Part shown: positions 26,429-35,207 of the stretch, in pieces
Position numbering within the stretch: the first letter of the stretch is position 1
Layout of the letters: every line of letters starts with the position of its first letter
Origin: an uncultured Acidimicrobiales bacterium
Lineage (GTDB): Bacteria > Actinomycetota > Acidimicrobiia > Acidimicrobiales > SZUA-35
Assembly: GCA_937930655.1 (NCBI GenBank)
Contig: CALHBU010000248.1
Location: 1 to 37,334, forward strand
Reading direction: 5' to 3'
DNA: 37,334 bases
Translations under genes and position numbers: made by a program
Notes under the pieces: generated by a model
The model's database searches: none
What the model saw: the letters and a program-made list of their open reading frames with translations, nothing else
Told to the model about the DNA's origin: nothing

Positions 26429-29020
26429 GTGCGTTACGCGGCTCTTACTCGTGTGCTACCCGGTTCTGTCTTACTTTTGGGCCTGTTGCTGACACTGATC
26501 GTCAGCACCAACGTGGCGGCCAGGAACGAGCGAGCCACTGCCCAGGCCAGGCAGGCCGCCAACACGGTGGTCCTGACCCATGCCAGAGCATCTGAGTCAG
26601 AGCTTCACAACGTTGCTGATGAAGTCGACCGACTGGCTCACTCCCTTCGGGTACTGACCGAGATCGGGGACATCGACATTGAGTCAGCCGTTACTGCTGA
26701 AGTCGACGCACAGCTGTCGCTCGAGCGGCGTTCAGCGATTCTTGCCGTCTTCGTTCAGTCGGGCGTCGATCAGGTCATGATTTTCAGCGACGATTCGATC
26801 GCAGGCAGAGACTTCCCGTTGGTGCCAGCCGGACTGGACTACATCGATGGCGGTATCTGGAACGGCTCGCTCTCGTACGGAATCGACACCAGCAGCCGGG
26901 CGGGCGCCGAGATCGTGATCTTGGTCGATCGAGATGCTCTGCAGGCGGCGATCCAACCATCTTTTGCTGACGGCTTCAGCGCCACCCTTTACGATCTTCC
27001 TGGGCAGGAATCGGGCAGCGAGACGGCAGTTCATGACGGTCTCGAGTCCATCGGCGGTGTTCTGTGGGACCGTCAAGCCGGGAGCGCCGTCTCGCGGCAG
27101 GACGCCGAAGTTCTCGGCCACTCAGTGTCGATCGAGGTAGAGGCCGCGAACGGTGCACTTTGGCTACCGTCGTCAGGGGTGGCGTGGAGCGTGCCGTTGT
27201 TTGGGACGCTGTTATCCCTGCTGGCTGCTGCTGCCGCCATGGTGACCGTCCGTGTTGTTTCCCGGGCCGAACTGGAGCGTGACGAGGCCGACCTCGCTCG
27301 CGATGCCGCTGCCGCGAGATTCCGGGCCAGCTTCGAGCGAGCGCCCATCGGCGTTATCGAGCTGGATGCCAACGGCACCATTGTCGCCGCCAACCCTCGT
27401 TTCGCCAGCCAACTTGGATTCGCAGCCGAAGAATTGCTCGAGACCGAGCTGCTGGATCTGGTCGACGGAGAGGATCGTCCCGAGGCTCAAGAGCTTCTTT
27501 GGGCCATGTTGGAGGGCGAAACTGATGGAGAGCAGACCGAACGTCGCTATCGGAACCGAAATGGGGGCGCCGTCTGGGTTCGAGAGTCCATGAGCGTTTT
27601 GGTCTCCGAAGACGGCTCCCACCATGTGCTGCTCCAGGCCGAGGACGTCAGCGACGAACGACGAGCAAGGGCCGAACTTCACCGCAAAGCGCTCTTTGAC
27701 GACCTCACCGGGCTTCCCAACCGTTCCAATCTCATTGCCAGGGTTAACCGGGCGCTCGACGCCGATCGGCCCGCCGACGATGTTCTGGCTCTGATGTTCG
27801 TAGATCTCGACAAGTTCAAGAACGTGAACGACACACTTGGCCATGAAGCTGGCGACATCCTGCTCATAGAGGTAGCTGAACGCCTCCGACGAGCGTGTCG
27901 AGCCACTGACACCGTCGCTCGTCTGGGCGGCGATGAGTTCGTGGTGCTGTGCGAGGGGCTACCCAACGACGAGGTCGCAAGCCAGACCGCAGAACGATTC
28001 GCAGAGACGCTACGCGAGCCGATGTTCATTCGCGATGTTGAGGTGCCGGTGAGCGCTTCCATTGGTCTTGTCGTTGAAAGCGGGGCCGCCAGCTCCAGCG
28101 ATCTTCTGCGCCAAGCTGATCAGGCCATGTATCGGGCCAAGACGTCGGGCCGGAATCAACTGATCCGCTTCGATATCGACGAGGGCACCCGACGTCGTAC
28201 CGACGAACCGGATACCGTCAGTGCCCACGATCTTCGGTCTGCTATAGACAACGGGCAGCTCCTAGTCCATTACCAACCGGTTGTTGATACCGGAACACTC
28301 GAGGTTGTTGGGTGCGATGCCTTTATTCGATGGGCCCACACCGAGCGAGGCCTTCTAACCGCCGGCGAGTTTCTTCCTGCCGTAGAGAAACACGGCATGG
28401 TCGAGGAACTCGACCGTTTGGCCCTGGCCGAGGGTGTTGCGACTCTGGCCGAGTGGGCCGAAGACGAGCGTTCGTCGTGGTACATGATCTTCAACCTTTC
28501 GCCGGTGAACTACGACAATCGAGAGTTCGCGGGCTCTGTTGCCACACTGATAGAGGAGGCAGGGGTTGACCCATCTCGAGTCATTCTCGAGCGGCACGAG
28601 ACCTCGTTCCTCACTCAAACTCCCACTGCTGTCATCGCCACACGGGAGCTCCGTTCACTTGGCGTGCGGATATCGCTCGATCACTTTGGCACCGGCTCGT
28701 CAACGCTGAACGAAATGTCGATGCTCGAGTTCGATGTTCTGAAGATCGACCGCTCGTTCGTTCGAGATTCCGGCCATCAGCAGACCTACGTTCTTGAGGC
28801 ACTCGGCAATATGGCTGACGCGCTCGACCTGAAGGTAATTGCCGAAGGGATCGAAACCGAGACCGAACTCCGGGTGGTCCAAAAAGCAGGACTGGCCTTC
28901 GCCCAGGGCTACCTCCTCGGCAAGCCGGTGAGTGAGGCTCAGTTCGTGGCCGGCGACTTTGGGAGAGCGGAGAGCGTTGCTGCTCTCAGCTCCTCGGAGC
29001 CGACAGGCTTGGTCAAGTAG
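26429..29020 (+). CDS. Membrane sensor PAS-GGDEF-EAL protein (predicted active diguanylate cyclase, degenerate EAL)
   Basis: Two TMs bracketing an ~230-aa extracytoplasmic region, PAS (FRASFERAPIGVIELDANGTIVAANPRFASQLGF), DDLTGLPNRSNL...RATDTVARLGGDEFVVL, EAL-type C-terminus (VHYQPVVDT...LKIDRSFV...AEGIET...AQGYLLGKP). Confidence 0.93.
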   Translation: MRYAALTRVLPGSVLLLGLLLTLIVSTNVAARNERATAQARQAANTVVLTHARASESELHNVADEVDRLAHSLRVLTEIGDIDIESAVTAEVDAQLSLERRSAILAVFVQSGVDQVMIFSDDSIAGRDFPLVPAGLDYIDGGIWNGSLSYGIDTSSRAGAEIVILVDRDALQAAIQPSFADGFSATLYDLPGQESGSETAVHDGLESIGGVLWDRQAGSAVSRQDAEVLGHSVSIEVEAANGALWLPSSGVAWSVPLFGTLLSLLAAAAAMVTVRVVSRAELERDEADLARDAAAARFRASFERAPIGVIELDANGTIVAANPRFASQLGFAAEELLETELLDLVDGEDRPEAQELLWAMLEGETDGEQTERRYRNRNGGAVWVRESMSVLVSEDGSHHVLLQAEDVSDERRARAELHRKALFDDLTGLPNRSNLIARVNRALDADRPADDVLALMFVDLDKFKNVNDTLGHEAGDILLIEVAERLRRACRATDTVARLGGDEFVVLCEGLPNDEVASQTAERFAETLREPMFIRDVEVPVSASIGLVVESGAASSSDLLRQADQAMYRAKTSGRNQLIRFDIDEGTRRRTDEPDTVSAHDLRSAIDNGQLLVHYQPVVDTGTLEVVGCDAFIRWAHTERGLLTAGEFLPAVEKHGMVEELDRLALAEGVATLAEWAEDERSSWYMIFNLSPVNYDNREFAGSVATLIEEAGVDPSRVILERHETSFLTQTPTAVIATRELRSLGVRISLDHFGTGSSTLNEMSMLEFDVLKIDRSFVRDSGHQQTYVLEALGNMADALDLKVIAEGIETETELRVVQKAGLAFAQGYLLGKPVSEAQFVAGDFGRAESVAALSSSEPTGLVK

Positions 29021-29346
29021 CCGTCCAACCCGTTCACCCGAGGATCGCCGAAGTCTTCTCGGCGGAGCTCGCCGGTGAGAAGGACGAAGGGTGGCCGCGA
29101 GGCGGGGAGTGCCTCGAGCAGGTCTAGGCCGCTTCCTCCCGGCATGATGTAGTCACACAGGATGAGCGCAAGCGCAGGTCGGTACATCGCCAGCGCAGCT
29201 TCAGCGGAGTCGGCTTCCTCAGTAGCGAAGCCTTGTTGCTGAAGCATGTGACATAGGACTAGCCGTGACACCGGGTCGTCATCAACGACCAGAACCGTGA
29301 TGTCGGCTTTTTCGACTCGGTCGCTCCCCATTGCGCCGCTCACCAC
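28939..29346 (-). CDS. Stand-alone response regulator receiver (REC) protein
   Basis: VLVVDDDPVSR, LILCDYIMPGGSG, FVLLTGE, GYLTKPVGSEEL; no output domain. GTG start overlaps the upstream STAS stop; alternative ATG at 29331. Confidence 0.9.
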   Translation of the reverse strand: MVSGAMGSDRVEKADITVLVVDDDPVSRLVLCHMLQQQGFATEEADSAEAALAMYRPALALILCDYIMPGGSGLDLLEALPASRPPFVLLTGELRREDFGDPRVNGLDGYLTKPVGSEELRAATLSALPKSPATN

Positions 29347-29681
29347 TGAGCGAGGAGGTCGTCCATGGATGTGGCGAAGGTGAAGACCTTGTCGAAGCTG
29401 GTGAGTTCGAGGATTCGCTTGGCGTCAGCCGACCGCGGCCAGACCAGACGAAGATCGCCTCCTGCTGCTCTGGCGTCCTTCATGCCCTTGACCAGAGCGG
29501 CCAGCCCGGCTGAGTCGAGAAACTCCAGTTCGCTGAGATCGATGGCGAGGTTCACCTGACCGTCCTGAAGATGGTCGTTGAACAGCTGCCGCAATTCGGT
29601 TGCCTCCAGGGCGTCAAGACGGCCTGACAAACGAATGGTCAGAATGTCGATCTCATGGCTTCCGGTGCGAACGTCCATCAT
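29340..29681 (-). CDS. STAS-domain anti-anti-sigma factor-like protein (STAS-1)
   Basis: IRLSGRLDALEATELRQLF...LAIDLSELEFLDSAGLAALVKGMKDARAAGGDLRLV; Ser of the DS(x)GL motif present. Start shortened from 29774. Confidence 0.9.
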   Translation of the reverse strand: MMDVRTGSHEIDILTIRLSGRLDALEATELRQLFNDHLQDGQVNLAIDLSELEFLDSAGLAALVKGMKDARAAGGDLRLVWPRSADAKRILELTSFDKVFTFATSMDDLLAQW

Positions 29682-29718
29682 GGTTGTTGATCGACCACGT
29701 TCAGCCGCTTCTTTAGCG

Positions 29719-30126
29719 CTAGTGGAACGCGGTTGAGTCGAGCGAAAACCGCAGCGTCCAACGGTTCTGATCATCCTGTCGGCGATAGTCGATTGCGGTG
29801 GCGATCTGCTCGATGATCATGAGCCCATACCCCCGCACCTGTGGTTCGGTCGGTGGAGAAACCTGGTCTGCCTCGAAGGGCAGACCGGAGTCGGTCATCA
29901 CCACAACGAGTTCGTCGCCATCGATATCGGCGCTGAGCTCTAGACCCGACGACTTGGCATGATCAATGCTGTTGTTGGCCAACTCGTGCACCGCCAGCTC
30001 AATTTGGCCCCGGACAGGTGCCGCCACCTCGTCCGGCAACGGGGCGAGACGTTCTGAGAGCCACGGCCCGATAGTCCGGAGTGCCAGGTGGTTCGATTCC
30101 AGAAGAAGGACGCTGGAGTCAGCCAT
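29719..30126 (-). CDS. RsbW-like ATP-binding protein (anti-sigma regulatory factor / HATPase_c_2)
   Basis: QIELAVHELANNSIDHA N-box, DSGLPFEAD, RGYGLMIIEQIAT. Confidence 0.9.
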   Translation of the reverse strand: MADSSVLLLESNHLALRTIGPWLSERLAPLPDEVAAPVRGQIELAVHELANNSIDHAKSSGLELSADIDGDELVVVMTDSGLPFEADQVSPPTEPQVRGYGLMIIEQIATAIDYRRQDDQNRWTLRFSLDSTAFH

Positions 30127-31339
30127 GAGCGTCAGTCTCCACTGCGGTCGCCCGGATGATCAGGAGTGTGCGGTCATCAGTTTGTTCAGCGGTGCCTGCG
30201 TAGGATTCGAGCCGCTCGAACACCAGACCACCGAGTTCGGTTGCGGGAAGATTCGAGTCGACGAGAAGATCAAGCATTCGTTGTTCGCCCCACATCTGAC
30301 CGGCAGGATCCTCTTGCTCAGTGAAGCCATCCGAACTTACGACGAGGCGGGAGCCAGGAGGTGCAGCTAACACTGTGTCCTCGACGGGACCAAGATCGGA
30401 CAGCGGGAGGACGCCGATCGGAGGAACGACCGAGTTTATGGAACGGGGGCCGCTGTCGTCGATGTAGAAGATCGGTCCATGACCGGCGCTGGCGATGGAG
30501 AGCTGTCGAGAACCGGCATCGTAGGAGCCCGCCATAAGCGTCACGAAGAGGCCGGCGTCGGCTAGGTACTTGTGCACCCAGTTGTCAATGGTCTCGAGAA
30601 CAGCGCCGGGACCTGCAGTGCCCGCTGACTGGAAGGCGGCCGTTGCTGCCGAGATCACCGTTGTCATCATCAACGCGGCCGGTAGTCCCTTTCCCGAGAC
30701 ATCTCCGGCAACGAAGTGCAGGACATCGTCCAGCACCGCGAAGGTGAAGAGATCGCCTCCCGCCGCTCGGGCCGGGTCAGAGCGGGCGAAGACGTCGACA
30801 CCGGGTAACTCCGGTCGCCAGGTCGGAAGCGCCAGCTGCGCAAGTTCCGATGCGGTGTCGTGATCCCGCCTGGCAACTGCGCCTTCCAGCGTCTCGTGAT
30901 GGTGGCGGGAGGTTTGTACTGCGCCCAACGCCATGCTGGCGATAGCGGTCAGCAGCTTGTGGTCGGCTGTGCCGAACGTTCGGTTGTCCCGGTGGGCATA
31001 GAGGCTACCGGTGAGCCTCCCGTTGCTCACCTCGACGCTGGTCCTGTTCGGTGCCCTGCCAACGGGTGCCCTGTCGTGGCTCTCGTCGTCGTGACGTCGC
31101 ATCAGTTGATCGGTCGAATGGACCTGGTCACCATCGACGCTGAAGGTCAGGAGGTCAGCGGCCAGGAGATCGCGGGCCTTTTCGAGGATGGCGGCAACGG
31201 CCTCCGACTCGTCCAGCGACTCGGTGGTGATCGAAGCCAACTGGTACAGCACCAGCAATTGCTCGTTGACCTCCACCAGTGCTGCTGTCAGCGACTGCAT
31301 CGGGTCGACATGCGTGGTCATGTCTGACAGTTGGCTCAC
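30119..31339 (-). CDS. GAF-SpoIIE (PP2C-type) serine phosphatase
   Basis: GAF-like N-terminus, FARSDPARAAGGDLFTFAVLDDVLHFVAGDVSGKGLPAALMMTTV, SDGFTEQEDPAGQMWG; GTGA overlap with upstream STAS, 8-nt overlap with the downstream RsbW-like gene. Confidence 0.92.
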   Translation of the reverse strand: MSQLSDMTTHVDPMQSLTAALVEVNEQLLVLYQLASITTESLDESEAVAAILEKARDLLAADLLTFSVDGDQVHSTDQLMRRHDDESHDRAPVGRAPNRTSVEVSNGRLTGSLYAHRDNRTFGTADHKLLTAIASMALGAVQTSRHHHETLEGAVARRDHDTASELAQLALPTWRPELPGVDVFARSDPARAAGGDLFTFAVLDDVLHFVAGDVSGKGLPAALMMTTVISAATAAFQSAGTAGPGAVLETIDNWVHKYLADAGLFVTLMAGSYDAGSRQLSIASAGHGPIFYIDDSGPRSINSVVPPIGVLPLSDLGPVEDTVLAAPPGSRLVVSSDGFTEQEDPAGQMWGEQRMLDLLVDSNLPATELGGLVFERLESYAGTAEQTDDRTLLIIRATAVETDAHG

Positions 31340-31704
31340 TCGATGGTGAAGGCGAGATCGAGCCTTGTTAGCTCGAGAATCACTCGAACCGGGTCAGAAG
31401 GAGAGACCAGGATGAGGTCACCGTCTCGTTCCCGACAGTGCTTCATTCCTCTGACCAGTTCGGCCAGGGCCGTCGAATCGATGAATTCAACCTCGGCGAG
31501 AGAGACCAAGACCCGGGTGGCCGCGCCGCTGCCCGATCCGTCGAGGATCTGGCCCAGGATGGCTCGGAAGGTGTCTACTTCATGGGCGTCGAAGCGTCCG
31601 GCGAGCCGCAGTTCTACGGCATGGCTGGCGGTTGACTGCTCGGATGGAAGTGGGAGTTGCGTGATGTCCACCGGATGACCTCGGATCGACTGCGGGGTAT
31701 TCAC
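31336..31704 (-). CDS. STAS-domain anti-anti-sigma factor-like protein (STAS-2)
   Basis: LRLAGRFDAHEVDTFRAIL...VLVSLAEVEFIDSTALAELVRGMKHCRERDGDLILV; GTG start. Confidence 0.88.
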   Translation of the reverse strand: MNTPQSIRGHPVDITQLPLPSEQSTASHAVELRLAGRFDAHEVDTFRAILGQILDGSGSGAATRVLVSLAEVEFIDSTALAELVRGMKHCRERDGDLILVSPSDPVRVILELTRLDLAFTIE

Positions 31705-31746
31705 GTGTCCAGTCGGCAGCTACGGTCGCGTGTTGAAGTAGATCGC

Positions 31747-32547
31747 TCAGCGCTGGTCGATGCGAGGGTGATTGTCCGACCCATATCGACCTCGTAGATC
31801 GTTCCAACGAATGATGGCCAGATCCCGCAGGAACTCAACTGCCACCTTGCCAGCATCGACCTTGGACCCCGGTGCATCTATCCAGGTGACGGGTACCTCG
31901 GTCGTCCGGAATCCGAATTTTCGGGCCAGGTACAGGATCTCCAAGTCGAAGGAGAATTCATCGATCACCTGCCGCCTGAACAGACGCTCAGCAGCGTCGG
32001 CGGTGAACATTTTGAAACCACACTGGGTGTCGGAAACCGGCAGTCGGAACAGGCCCTTGACCAACAAACTGAGTCCACCACTGAACACTTTGCGGGACAG
32101 AGATTTGTTGGCAACGTCGGCCCCGTCGGCGGCTCGGGAGCCGACAACAACGTCGTAGCCGTTTTCCAGTTCGGCTACCAGCGCCTCGAACTGTTCGATG
32201 GGCGTTGACTGATCAGCGTCGGCGAAGAGGATGACCGAGCCTCGGGCCTGGAGCACGCCTCGCCGGACTGCGCTGCCCTTGCCGCCGTTCTGTTCGGCCA
32301 GCAGCAGGCGGAGGTTGACCAGCTCCAGATCTCTAACCAGTTCAGCGGTTGTATCGGTCGAGCCATCGTCGGCCACGATCAGTTCCCACGGCTCGCCCAG
32401 CGAACTCATATGAGTGGCAATGGCGCCGATGGTCGGAACGATCCGCCATTCTTCGTTGTATGCCGGTATGACAACCGAATAGAGGGGCTCAACCTCGAGC
32501 GGGACCTCGGCCCACACTCGGTAGGCGTCCAGGGTTCTGTTGGTCAT
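31747..32547 (-). CDS. Family 2 glycosyltransferase (dolichyl/polyprenyl-phosphate glucosyltransferase-like)
   Basis: YSVVIPAYNEEWRI, LIVADDGSTDTT, VILFADADQSTPIEQFEAL, DVVVGSR, DTQCGFKMFTADAAERLF. Confidence 0.92.
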   Translation of the reverse strand: MTNRTLDAYRVWAEVPLEVEPLYSVVIPAYNEEWRIVPTIGAIATHMSSLGEPWELIVADDGSTDTTAELVRDLELVNLRLLLAEQNGGKGSAVRRGVLQARGSVILFADADQSTPIEQFEALVAELENGYDVVVGSRAADGADVANKSLSRKVFSGGLSLLVKGLFRLPVSDTQCGFKMFTADAAERLFRRQVIDEFSFDLEILYLARKFGFRTTEVPVTWIDAPGSKVDAGKVAVEFLRDLAIIRWNDLRGRYGSDNHPRIDQR

Positions 32548-33887
32548 GTCTGTTCTCCCGGAGTGTGGGTGAGATGGCTGCCCGCAACCGCGGCGAGAAG
32601 CAACGCCATAGCGATCACTTGCATGCGAATGAGATCATCGGTCGCATTGCGGCCGAAGAAGAGCAGGACGGTCTGGAACACGCCACCGGCTAGCAACACC
32701 AGGGCTTCTCGAATCCGGCCTGTTGACAGGTGGTGGCTGACGATCAGGTTGGCCATAGCGAACATGGCAGTAGCAAAGGCGTACCAGGCGAGCGGACTCG
32801 AAACACCGGCAAACTCCGGCCCGAAGACTCGTCCGAGCACGGTGCCGCCCAGGAAATAGGCCCCACCGACGAAGCATGCTCCCATGACCGCCACAACAGC
32901 CAGGCCGCTGTGGAGAAGGCCATCGGTGCTCTCGCCTCGTTCTTTTCGCTGGGCGGCCGCAGGGAACAACGTGGTGGCCACCGACCATGAAAGAAAGAAG
33001 ACCGCCCGGCCAACGAGCGCAATAGCCGCGTAGACACCAGCCGTCTCGGGTTCGAGGAAGCGTTTGGCCATCAGCACGTCGCCGTTGTTGATGATGATTT
33101 GGCCCAACAGCAGAAGAGCAACCGGGAGGGTGTACGAAACGAGCTCGGCTTTGGCGTCGGCTGACATGGTGGGCTTTGGATCCCCACTCCGAGGGCGAAG
33201 CACACCTGTTCTTCTCATTCGGCTGGTAATGAGTTGCACGTGGCCCCACGTGACGATGAACGACGCGGTCAAACCGATGGTCGCTCCGATAACACCGAAG
33301 CCGGCGGCGACCAGGCCGATGCCAAGGGCAACCCGAGCCACCATCTCGACCACGAATGTCCAGGCCAATGGTTGGAACCGCAGCAGCCCCTGGAGGACTC
33401 CGCGGCCCACCGCCTGGGCTAGGTAGAACGGCATACCGAAGCCGAGAATGGCGAACGGCCACGCCGACGCAGAGTTGAAGAACTCGCTCCACCATTGAGA
33501 GCCGAGCATCAAGGCGGCCGCAACCGCGGTGCCGGCAAGGATTGCCATTCGCTGCAGTTTCTGCGCCAGCGCGACCGTGGCCGACGGATCGTTGTTGACC
33601 GCATTGATTCCCGCGAAACGGGCCGCCATCAACTGAAGACTGATAGCGATAGCGGTGACCAACAGCATGATGGTGACCATCAGGTTGGCGTCGGCGAACT
33701 CAGCAGGCGTCAGCCATCGACCAAGAAAAACGTTGAGGAGGTAGTTGCCGGCGTTGGCGACAAGCATCGCCAACCCGAGCGCAGCACCACCCGAGACCAA
33801 CGCCTTGCTATCGCCTCCCGCCGGTGAGTCGCTGGCGGCGGCCGCTTGCTGGCTCGGCCTCGAGCGGGTCCGTAGATCCGTCGTCAT
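32544..33887 (-). CDS. Polysaccharide biosynthesis / oligosaccharide flippase (MATE/Wzx-like)
   Basis: Many TMs; GLAMLVANAGNYLLNVFLGRWLTPAEFADANLMVTIMLLVTAIAISLQLMAARFAG; ATGA overlap with the GT2 gene. Start at MTTDLRT preferred. Confidence 0.85.
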   Translation of the reverse strand: MTTDLRTRSRPSQQAAAASDSPAGGDSKALVSGGAALGLAMLVANAGNYLLNVFLGRWLTPAEFADANLMVTIMLLVTAIAISLQLMAARFAGINAVNNDPSATVALAQKLQRMAILAGTAVAAALMLGSQWWSEFFNSASAWPFAILGFGMPFYLAQAVGRGVLQGLLRFQPLAWTFVVEMVARVALGIGLVAAGFGVIGATIGLTASFIVTWGHVQLITSRMRRTGVLRPRSGDPKPTMSADAKAELVSYTLPVALLLLGQIIINNGDVLMAKRFLEPETAGVYAAIALVGRAVFFLSWSVATTLFPAAAQRKERGESTDGLLHSGLAVVAVMGACFVGGAYFLGGTVLGRVFGPEFAGVSSPLAWYAFATAMFAMANLIVSHHLSTGRIREALVLLAGGVFQTVLLFFGRNATDDLIRMQVIAMALLLAAVAGSHLTHTPGEQT

Positions 33888-33891
33888 CGAT

Positions 33892-35097
33892 TCACGAGTC
33901 AGACGACAGTCGCCCGAGGTGCATGAGATGCCAATCAATCACTTCGGCCATTGGAATCCCGGTTGCTGCCAGATAGTTACGCTCGCCATGTTCAGCATTG
34001 AGGGTGGGGTCGTCCAGAAGTTTGGCGAGCGCATCGGCCAGGCTCATTGCGCTACCCGGTTCGAAATACTGTCCGATGAACCCTTCTTCCTCGATCACCT
34101 CGACGAAGTCTCCAATTGCCGGGAGCACAGCACTCCGGCCATAGGAACCAGCCTGATGAAGCACGCCCGAACTGCCGGTTGTTGACGTGTAGGGGAAGGC
34201 GGTGACCGTGGCGTTTCCGAACAAGCCGGGAACATCGTCTTCCTCCACGTAGCCGGTGAAGGTGACGTTGTCCATGTCCTGACAGCCTTCTTCGACCGAC
34301 GCTAGGTACCCCTTTGAATTGGGGCTATCAGTTCCGGCGATCACCAATTCAAGATCGGTGTAGCCCCGGCCGGCGAGCTCTCTAACGGCATCGACCAGCA
34401 CATCGACCGTCTTGTAGGTGCCCCACTTACCGAAGGCGAGAATCTGCCGTGGCCCCTCGTCGGGCGGTCCGAACTGGGGCTCGTCGATTTCTTCAAAACT
34501 GCCGTGTGGGGCCAGCAGCGCATTCTCGGCTCCGTAGCTCGACCGGAGAAACTCGACGTAGCGGGGAATGGTCAGCGCCACATAGTCGGTCTTGAGAATG
34601 GCGCGGGTGAGTGCCCGACCGGCGAGTTCCATCCCTTTCGCCACCAGCTTTGAGTCGGCGAATCCCGCATCTTGCATGTCGACGTTGTCGGCCAGGTTAT
34701 GAAGAATCACGGCCGTCGTGACGCCGGCTCGTTTGAGCAGGGCCGGAATCAGGAGGCCAAGGCCACCGGCAACTTTGCTGTCCCCAAAAGTGGCGAACTG
34801 AAGATTTACCAACACCGCATCGACATTGGCCTTCTTGACTGCTCGGACCAGACGAAACGGATTGGTCAGTGCGTTGAACTCCCACGAAACCACCGCGTCG
34901 ACCTTGGCGGCAGCCGTGGGGTCAGCCAAGGTGATCGGTGGGCCGGCATCGGTCTCATCGGCAAAGACGACCACGCTGTCGACCGATTGGTTGGAAGCCA
35001 AATGGTTGACCAGGTGGAAGCCGAACTCGTTCAGGCTGTTTCGGCCCGGAGGAAAGGCGGTGATGACGCCGATCCGACGTGGTGTAGCTCTGTTCAT
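33892..35097 (-). CDS. Family 4 (GT-B) glycosyltransferase
   Basis: RIGVITAFPPGRNSLNEFGFHLVNHL, AVILHNLADNV, ILAFGKWGTYKTVDVLVDAVREL, FTGYVEEDDVPGLFGNATVTAFPYTSTTGSSGVLHQAGSYGR. Confidence 0.88.
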   Translation of the reverse strand: MNRATPRRIGVITAFPPGRNSLNEFGFHLVNHLASNQSVDSVVVFADETDAGPPITLADPTAAAKVDAVVSWEFNALTNPFRLVRAVKKANVDAVLVNLQFATFGDSKVAGGLGLLIPALLKRAGVTTAVILHNLADNVDMQDAGFADSKLVAKGMELAGRALTRAILKTDYVALTIPRYVEFLRSSYGAENALLAPHGSFEEIDEPQFGPPDEGPRQILAFGKWGTYKTVDVLVDAVRELAGRGYTDLELVIAGTDSPNSKGYLASVEEGCQDMDNVTFTGYVEEDDVPGLFGNATVTAFPYTSTTGSSGVLHQAGSYGRSAVLPAIGDFVEVIEEEGFIGQYFEPGSAMSLADALAKLLDDPTLNAEHGERNYLAATGIPMAEVIDWHLMHLGRLSSDS

Positions 35098-35156
35098 TGT
35101 TCTCTGTTCCGACGTCTTGTGCGCCAGCCGTTGTCGACCCGCTGCTAGAGGTGTCG

Positions 35157-35174
35157 GCAGGTCTTGCTACCTGC
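35157..35174. repeat. 6-bp perfect inverted repeat GCAGGT-cttgct-ACCTGC between the kinase stop and the GT4 start
   Basis: Read directly; lies in the 110-nt gap between two same-strand genes. Confidence 0.4.
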
Positions 35175-35207
35175 TTGAACAGTGATCTCTGACGAACAGC
35201 CGAAGGG

